Below are positions 56,480-64,000 of a stretch of DNA of 64,000 bases, in pieces. The stretch comes from Epiperipatus broadwayi. Lineage: Eukaryota > Onychophora > Udeonychophora > Euonychophora > Peripatidae. Where the stretch lies: the NCBI GenBank assembly GCA_028023455.1, contig JAQFVV010006305.1, forward strand, positions 3,213,001-3,277,000. The letters are read 5' to 3'. Position numbers and translations under genes: made by a program. The notes under the pieces were generated by a model. It was not told the origin of the DNA. It did not search any database and saw nothing but the letters and a program-made list of their open reading frames with translations. Every line of letters starts with the position of its first letter. The stretch's first letter is position 1.

Positions 56480-58976
56480 AATCGGGATGGGGTGGGTGAT
56501 ATAGAAAGATGAGAGATTATACCTGGGGTGATGGAAAAATCATCATCAACCCCAAGTAAATTTAAAATAAAATATTTACAAAAAGTATATTTAAATAATA
56601 TAGTATTTTATAAGAGCATGGGATTAAAAGATCTGTGAACATTGAGAGATCAATCAGTTAACTCATAAGAGCAACTATAATAATTAATCACCAGCACTAT
56701 CATTTAAAAAATAAATACAAGTAAATACTTGAGAGAAATAACCATCCATCATCATTGATGGGAATAAACAAATCAGTACAATAAATCAACAGTCAATCTC
56801 ATGACTGGATTGGAAATGGGTCTTCTGTAGACCAGGCTAACTATTGAGCCTTTGCCAGCTTGGGCAATTATATAAACATAACTTGGATGCACCAGTTTAG
56901 TGCCCATCCATTAAAAATACACAATAATCAGAAATCAAAACAATAATGCTGGGACATTTAAAACATGCTGATCATCATCAATGCTTGGGCCACTTGTACT
57001 GGCCAACTATAAACTTAAATTTTTAATAAAAACTAAAGTAAAATAAAAAATAATAGTGCATGGGCTTTAAAGAGTGTCCTCTTTTGCGCCAACCAGGATG
57101 ATGATTGATCATCTCTGGATGCCCAAAGCACTAAACACATCCCCATTTATCCGTGTCCGAAATCTAGCTCAGAGAACATGGGCTCTATTACTGTATGTGA
57201 ACAAGAGATGATGGAATACAATTTTTAACAATTAAATATAAGTTTATTAATAACAACAAAAAAAAAAAGATATTTAAGGTCTGATTTTGAATAATATACA
57301 ATAATAAAAGTCATTATACTGTAATTTACAATATTGCTACAAAATTCAAGTTATTACATTAATTGACAATATTTACCATTCAAAATTCAAATTGTTACAT
57401 TAATTTACAAAACGTATAATAAAATATATTCAAATTATTACTATGGTTTACATATATATATATATATGCGCACAGACACGCGAAAAATAAAAATAAATTG
57501 ATATTTAATAATAAAAAAATATATTAAAATTTTACATATATGAGTGTGCGTGTATATATATATATGCACACTGACTTTTATCTATTTCAACTTTTTACAA
57601 TAGTATTATAATTTTCTAATATATAAATTTCCTACCTATACGTGTGTATAAACAAAATATAGATACAATTTAAAATTAGTTTCAATCTATAAGTTCTCAA
57701 AAGTATAGTCAATTTTTTGACAGGTATTTGTTGATTAATTATCAACATTTTTTGGACCAATTTAAAAGATTTGCTTTTTTGATTTTAATTCAAACAAAAT
57801 TATGCTTGCATTTAAATTATATATTCCTTTTTTTTAATGAATATGAAAATTATTTCTTAGCAAAATATATATAGCAAATCGTCTCTCTTTTAAACATTTG
57901 ACTGGAGCAAATTTTACTTTCAGTTACGAAGTTAAAATGTCTTTTATAAGAATATTCTAAAAAAATACAACTCACTGTATACACACACGATATATTTATC
58001 TGTGGTTTCCTGCTTGCATAGATGAACAGTAGCATCAGTACACCAATTTCTTCAAGCTTTCTCTTGGTAAGCTTGGTTTTTGGTCCATCAGAAAATGTAA
58101 TATAGGTTTGTTGTCATCTTCAGGTAAAATTATCCAAGTAATTAGTTGGCATACCATGAGCTTACTTTTGTAGTCCAAGCATTGGTCAACCTGTCTTCTA
58201 GAACAAATTTAAGCATCTAGTTGATGCATTTGAAGAGACCCTGGCTTCATGAATCAAAACTGCAGTAAACTATAAGGAAGCTACTGGACTGTACTCCCTT
58301 AGATCTTCATAGAAGCTTTATATAACTCTGCTAGCTATTTTGTCCTCTTTTTTTAGGCTATTGATTCAGAAGTGACCCAGCTTCAAAACCAAACCTCCTG
58401 TGAAGGAAAATAGTAGCAGCTCCTGCCTTCAGCAACATTTGTTCATGGTAGCTTTTCTGCAAACTCTCTGGTCAGCTAAAACCAACTGCTGCACTTTATC
58501 AAGTTGCAGTAAAATATTGAAACCAATTTTCAGCTGACAGTTCTTACAAAAATTATTATCCAGACTGCTGATATTTTTTATCAGCTCTTTTTATAAAATC
58601 ATCTAAGGTGATAAGATCTTGATTAAAAACAGAGCTTTTATTTTTAGCTCTCTAATCCCTTTGAAAACATATGTTTTAATTAATTAAAAAAATTAAAAAA
58701 AAAAGTATTGTGTTTTTACATTTTACAAACAGAATAATAATAATAACAATACAATATTTATATTTATTAAGACCTTTTTTAAAATATTAATTTCATAATG
58801 AAATTTTATTTTAAACCCAGAGTTATTTAACCCTTTACTTGTTATTATTTTGTTTTAGAAAATATAGAAAAATATCTACAAAAATTTATTCTATGTTTAT
58901 TTCTACTTTTCCTTTACTTTACATATATATTCACCTACATTATATTAGTGTGTGTGATGTAAGCCAACTGGTTACA
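56477..58976 (-). repeat. E3 3' LTR
   Basis: Left copy, 2500 bp. It contains a CpG-bearing TA/GCGC stretch near 57450-57565. No recognisable coding sequence. Confidence 0.9.
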
Positions 58977-58989
58977 TTGCCCCGGTCTG
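58977..58989 (-). promoter_or_regulatory. Possible E3 polypurine tract
   Basis: On the minus strand CAGACCGGGGCAA abuts the 3' LTR. It is only partly purine, so the call rests mainly on position. Confidence 0.35.
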
Positions 58990-59818
58990 AGAGAAAAGGA
59001 AAATAGAAATGAAACACCTTTTTAACAATATTTACATAATTTACATATATAATGAAAACAAAGTTCATATCTAAAACTATGTACTCATCAATATCTTTAG
59101 AGATCTGACAGACATATGACAGCTAACAGAATGAATAGTGATCTGCAACTTTGAGATAGATAAAGAATTCAACCACTGGACTGCAAGTACACAATGCACC
59201 ATGAACACCAAGAGTGCTACCTCAAATGAGACACTATAAGCTACTACAACCCATGATAAAGATAATGCAAAATTATTGCAAAGCCCTCTTCCATGGAGGG
59301 TCTGGAAAATACAAAACTATGCCCTGCTTCTTTTGAGTCTTATGGGCTGGGAAATACAAGCTATGCCTTGCTCCTTTTCTTTGGAGACTTAGAGGCTGGA
59401 ATCATGGCAGGACTATGTTAACTGCCCTATCACAAACAATATGAAATATAAAAAATAGGTTGGAGCAAATAGTGGAGATACAACACCCTCAGAGTTGCAT
59501 GAAAACATTGCATCCTTAAGCCAATGACAAAAATCTCCATCCATCATCAAAAACGAAAATACAGCTAGACAAACTTCAACAATCAAACATCAAATCCAAT
59601 CGCCAAAATCATTGATTTTCTATTTAACTCCAAACATGAACCTCCCCAAACATACATGAAAATTACTATTTTATAATCATCATCAATACTCTTGTCACAT
59701 ATTTTACAGAAATTTTTAAATTAATTCTGCATAAAATTCATATTTTTTTTCTTTCTCTGTCATGGTTTGAGATCAAGTTAATTTTGAAGTGATGATCACG
59801 AGTATGTGATCATGATCA
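58990..59818. other. E3 interior, non-coding
   Basis: No open frame of note on either strand. It contains a short diverged direct repeat near 59300-59395: CTGG, AAATAC, CTATGCC, TGCT and CTTTT recur in order. A packaging signal would be expected here but cannot be identified by eye. Confidence 0.6.
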
Positions 59819-59836
59819 GCCCCATGTTGGGTGCCA
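59819..59836 (-). promoter_or_regulatory. E3 primer-binding site, tRNA-Lys(1,2) type
   Basis: The minus strand reads TGGCACCCAACATGGGGC. The known tRNA-Lys(1,2) complement is TGGCGCCCAACGTGGGGC, so 16 of 18 positions match. Both changes are G to A in CpG, as expected from methylation decay. It lies 2 nt from the LTR edge, as is usual. Confidence 0.82.
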
Positions 59837-59838
59837 TT

Positions 59839-62322
59839 TGTAATAGGATGGGGTGGGTGATATAGAAAGATGAGAGATTATACCTGGGGTGATGGAAAAA
59901 CATCATCAACACTAAGTAAATTTAAAATAAAATATTTATAAAAAGTATATTTAAATAATATAATATTTTATAAGAGCATGAGATTAAAAAATCTGTGAAC
60001 ATTGAGAGATCAATCAGTTAACTCATAAGAGCAACTATAATAATTAATCACCAGCAATATCATTTAAAAAATAAATATAATAAATACTTGAGAGAAATAA
60101 CCATCCATCATCATTGATGGGAATAAACAAATCAGTACAATAAATCAACAGTCAATCTCATGACTGGATTGGAAATGGGTCTTCTGTAGACCAGGCTAAC
60201 TATTGAGCCTTTGCCAGCTTGGGCAATTATATAAACATAACTTGGATGCACCAGCTTAGTGCCCATCCATTAAAATACACAAGAATCAGAAAATCAAAAC
60301 AATAATGCTGGGACATTTAAAACATGCTGATCATCATCAATGCTCTTGTACTGGCCAACTATAAACTTAAATTTTTAATAAAGACTAAAGTAAAATAAAA
60401 AATAATAGTGCATGGGCTTTAAAGAGTATCCTCTTTTATGCCAACCAGGATGATGATTGATCATCTCTGGATGCCCAAAGCACTAAACACATCCCCATTT
60501 ATCTGTGTCCGAAATCTAGCTCAGAGAACATGGGCTCTATTACTGTATGTGAACAAGAGATGATGGAATACAATTTTTAACAATTAAATATAAGTTTATT
60601 AATAACAACAACAAAAAAGATATTTAAGGTCTGATTTTGAATAATATACAATAATAAAAGTCATTATACTGTAATTTACAATATTGCTACAAAATTCAAG
60701 TTATTACATTAATTGACAATATTTACCATTCAAAATTCAAATTGTTACATTAATTTACAAAACGTATAATAAAATATATTCAAATTATTACTATGGTTTA
60801 CATATATATATGCGCACAGACGCGCGAAAAATAAAAATAAATTGACATTTAATAAAAAAAAATATATTAAAATTTTACATATATGAGTGTGCGTGTATAT
60901 ATATATATGCACACTGACTTTTATCTATTTCAACTTTTTACAATAGTATTATAATTTTCTAATACATAAATTTCCTACCTATACGTGTGTATAAACAAAA
61001 TATAGATACAATTTAAAATTAGTTTCAATCTATAAGTTCTCAAAAGTATAGTCAATTTTTTTGACAGGTATTTGTTGATTAATTATCAACGTTTTTTGGA
61101 CCAATTTAAAAGATTTGCTTTTTCGATTTTAATTCAAACAAAATTATGCTTGCATTTAAATTATATATTCCTTTTTTTTAATGAATATGAAAATTATTTC
61201 TTAGCAAAATATATATAGCAAATCGTCTCTCTTTTAAACATTTGACTGGAGCAAATTTTACTTTCAGTTACGAAGTTAAAATGTCTTTTATAAGAATATT
61301 TAAAAAAATACAACTCACTGTATACACACGCGATGTATTTATCTGTGGTTTCCTGCTTGCATAGATGAACAGTAGCATCAGTACACCAATTTCTTCAAGC
61401 TTTCTCTTGGTAAGCTTGGTTTTTGGTCCATCAGAAAATGTAATATAGGTTTGTTGTCATCTTCAGGTAAAATTATCCAAGTAATTAGTTGGCATACCAT
61501 GAGCTTACTTTTGTAGTCCAAGCATTTGTCAAGCTGTCTTCTAGAACATATTTAAGCAGCTAGTTGATGCATTTGAAGTGACCCTGGCTTCATGAATCAA
61601 AACTGCAGTAAACTATAAGGCAGCTACTGGACTGTACTCCCTTAGATCTTCATAGAAGCTTTATATAACTCTGCTAGCTATTTTGTCCTCATTTTTTAGG
61701 CTATTGATTCAGAAGTGACCCAGCTTCAAAACCAAAACTCCTGTGAAGGAAAATAGTAGCAGCTCCTGCCTTCAGCAACATTTGTTCATGGTAGCTTTTC
61801 TGCAAACTCTCTGGTCAGCTAAAACCAACTGCTGCACTTTATCAAGTTGCAGTAAAATATTGAAACCAATTTTCAGCTGACAGTTCTTACAAAAATTATT
61901 ATCCAGACTGCTGATATTTTTTATCAGCTCTTTTTATAAAATCATCTAAGGTGATAAGATCTTGATTAAAAACAGAGCTTTTATTTTTAGCTCTCTAATC
62001 CCTTTGAAAACATATATGTTTTAATTAATTAAAAAAATTTCAAAAACAAGTATTGTGTTTTTACATTTCACAATCAGAATAATAATAATAACAATACAAT
62101 ATTTATATTTATTAAGACCTTTTTTAAAATATTAATTTCATAATGAAATTTTATTTTAAACCCAGAGTTATTTAACCCTTTACTTGTTATTATTTTATTT
62201 TAGAAAATATAGAAAAATATCTACAAAAATTTATTCTATGTTTATTTCTACTTTTCCTTTATTTTACATATATATATATTCACATACACTATATTAGTGT
62301 GTGTGATGTAAGCCAACTGGTT

Positions 62323-62325
<3 letters not shown>
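59839..62325 (-). repeat. E3 5' LTR
   Basis: Right copy, 2487 bp, directly followed by a TA tract at 62326-62357. It differs from the left copy by scattered substitutions and small indels. Confidence 0.9.

Positions 62326-62357
<32 letters not shown>
62326..62357. repeat. (TA)n microsatellite between E3 and a MITE
   Basis: About 16 TA units. The left part is the target flank of E3 and the last TA serves as the flank of the TIR element. Confidence 0.9.
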
Positions 62358-62358
<1 letters not shown>

Positions 62359-62362
<4 letters not shown>

Positions 62363-62683
62363 AACAGATGGCATTCTACCAAAAACACCATCAAGCATAG
62401 ATCAGACCCATGTAACTATCTGGTTTGCTATGCTGAGTTTGAAGACATTAACGTGTCTAAAATATTCACGCTTGCAAGCTGAATAGAAACTGTTTCATAA
62501 ATGCTCAGAGTTTGTGTTTAGATCTAGTTTCTTATTCCTGTCTTTCACTGTCTATAGCAAATAGCTTGAAATCATGATATGAAAGTGGAATTAAAGTTAG
62601 AGATAGTGAACACTCGCTCTGATGTTTATGTAAACAGAAAACCACACTTGATGGTGTTTTTGGTAGAACGCCATCTGTTATCA
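62359..62683 (-). mobile_element. 325-bp TIR element (MITE), relative of the satellite
   Basis: Inverted ends of ~36 bp begin TGATAACAGATGGC, continue TTCTACCAAAAACACCATCAAG, and differ at one base. TA on both sides is the target duplication, as for Tc1/mariner-type elements. The interior is non-coding. Its reverse complement aligns over its length with the 416-bp satellite unit at 17982-19567, which therefore comes from this family. The unit there has lost a recognisable second inverted end. Confidence 0.88.
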
Positions 62684-64000
62684 TAAATACAAGCGTTAGC
62701 AAGTTTTTTAACTTGTGTTTTTTGTTTTTCATATATATATATTATAGCATTTTACATTTGGGTTAACCACTCTATTTTACACACTAGAAAGTGCAGGTTA
62801 ATCAAATTATAGAAAAACAATATTCTGTTCATATATGAGTTCAGATATTTCAAGAACATGGTTATTTTTCCTAATTAACTGATCTAATATTTTATTTATT
62901 ATTACAATTTTCATTGCCAGGGGAATCAGTTTTTTATTTATTTAAGAGGGTGCCAGAGTCATGAAGTCACTGATTCTGCACATTTTTTAAAAAAAATTTC
63001 ACCTTTTTATTTTTTTGTCATTTTAATTTTTTGTATGAATTTTTCTTTAGGAATTTTCCCTGGGATTAATTATAAAACAAGCATATTGGCAAAGATAATT
63101 TATATATTTCTCATGCAATTAGCTAATAATAAATGTAATAAACTAACATTAAGAATATATTTTATTACAACAAATGAAAATATTTAATTGAAAATAATTA
63201 ATAAACTGAAAAAACATACAATTGCCCATCCAGATAGTTAGATTAAATAATTAAAACAATTAATGTTCACGTCTTTTATAAGTTTCTTTTGGAAGGCTGT
63301 AACTAAAAGCTCCTTGAATAATATAATGAATGTCTCTATCAGTAGTATATTATAAGGTTATAGTTTAGGTTAGTTTGCAAACATTTAATTAGTCAAAAAT
63401 CAGGGAATGAATAATAGTAGCTTACTGGTAAGTTTTGCAAATTTATGTAGATTATAGCATTCATGTATTTCTTGGGTTGAAAGAGCTTGTGGTAAGTTAA
63501 CTTTGATTTCTGCTGACATTTTTATATTCATGGTCTATAGCTTACTAGAGACTAGAAAGCTTTTTGGAGTGACTTTTTTGTGATGAAAGGTATCCACAAA
63601 TGCTCTGATTACCCTTATGCATGATGAATTAGTTCAGCATAGACTGGTCCTGGATACTTTGGGATCCAGGATCAGCCAAAAAAAAAACTACACCATGCTC
63701 CAAGTTATTTGCTTCTTTTATATTCTAGTCAGGTTAAGATTTATATGCATATACATATCTCTTTTGTTTTTGTTATCAGAATAGATGTTGAAAATCTCAT
63801 ACATTTATTATTATTTTTTAGTTACAAAGTCTTTTTTTTATAAATTATTTCCATAATCTTTAATTCACATAAGGTCTCTGTTTTATTTACCTGGATAAAC
63901 AATATGTATGTACTTACATTCTTTTCAATTTTAACTTTAATTAAATAGTTAATTTTAAACATAAATACTTTTCATTATACACATTTAAAATAAATTATAT
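62684..64000. other. AT-rich non-coding sequence
   Basis: No gene is supported. A perfect 8-bp hairpin TCCTGGAT...ATCCAGGA lies at about 63648-63671 in a slightly less AT-rich patch. Confidence 0.45.

Larger units (their letters stand above)
56477..62325 (-). mobile_element. E3: LTR element with an 862-bp non-coding interior
   Basis: Direct repeats 56477-58976 (2500 bp) and 59839-62325 (2487 bp) begin TGTAAT and end GGTTACA, with ATAT on both outer sides inside TA tracts. On the minus strand a tRNA-Lys(1,2)-type primer-binding site starts 2 nt inside the right LTR. The interior (58977-59838) has no open frame of note. Each LTR is about three times the interior, so almost the whole element is LTR. 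It must depend on proteins from other elements. The LTRs are very similar by eye, which suggests fairly recent insertion. Confidence 0.88.

Overview
This is a strongly AT-rich window from an animal genome. TA and TAA microsatellites, LTR retrotransposons, several LINE lineages, a SINE and Penelope-like elements are mixed together, and I found no host exon, rRNA or intact host gene. The repeat mix fits a lophotrochozoan, perhaps a cephalopod, but the sequence does not prove this. Essentially all recognisable content is mobile or repetitive DNA in non-coding (intergenic or intronic) sequence.

Layout. (1) 1716-9501 is LTR element E1, minus strand: two ~2.63 kb LTRs around a ~2.5 kb interior that codes only for a broken gag. 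(2) 9640-21229 is LTR element E2, minus strand: ~3.1 kb LTRs around a 3.9 kb interior with a broken, highly charged, unrecognised reading frame. Its right LTR carries a 416-bp tandem array derived from a MITE. (3) 22981-23933 is a 5'-truncated LINE with clear target-site duplications. (4) 25250-25860 is a decayed RTE-like LINE remnant, and 26707-26835 a tRNA-derived SINE. (5) 30251-34030 is a nearly full-length two-ORF L1/Tx1-like LINE whose four frame breaks all lie in runs of A. (6) 35547-36545 is a decayed Penelope-like element (PLE). (7) 42650-45790 holds nested inverted repeats and a ~314-bp TAA tract. (8) 45795-48779 is a possible solo LTR between TA tracts. (9) 49091-52860 holds a foldback MITE, a second PLE with MITEs nested in it, and a LINE fragment abutting that PLE. 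(10) 55885-56065 is another foldback repeat. (11) 56477-62325 is LTR element E3, minus strand: ~2.5 kb LTRs around only 862 bp of apparently non-coding interior. (12) 62359-62683 is a 325-bp TIR element related to the satellite in (2).

How it fits together. E1, E2 and E3 lie on the same strand, have LTRs larger than or similar to their interiors, lack reverse transcriptase, and carry primer-binding sites resembling tRNA-Lys complements. They must have been mobilised in trans. E1 and E3 sit inside TA microsatellites with ATAT duplications, and E2 has ATAA. The strongest candidates for something undescribed are this set of giant-LTR, pol-less elements, the charged ORF carried by E2, and the MITE-to-satellite conversion inside an E2 LTR.
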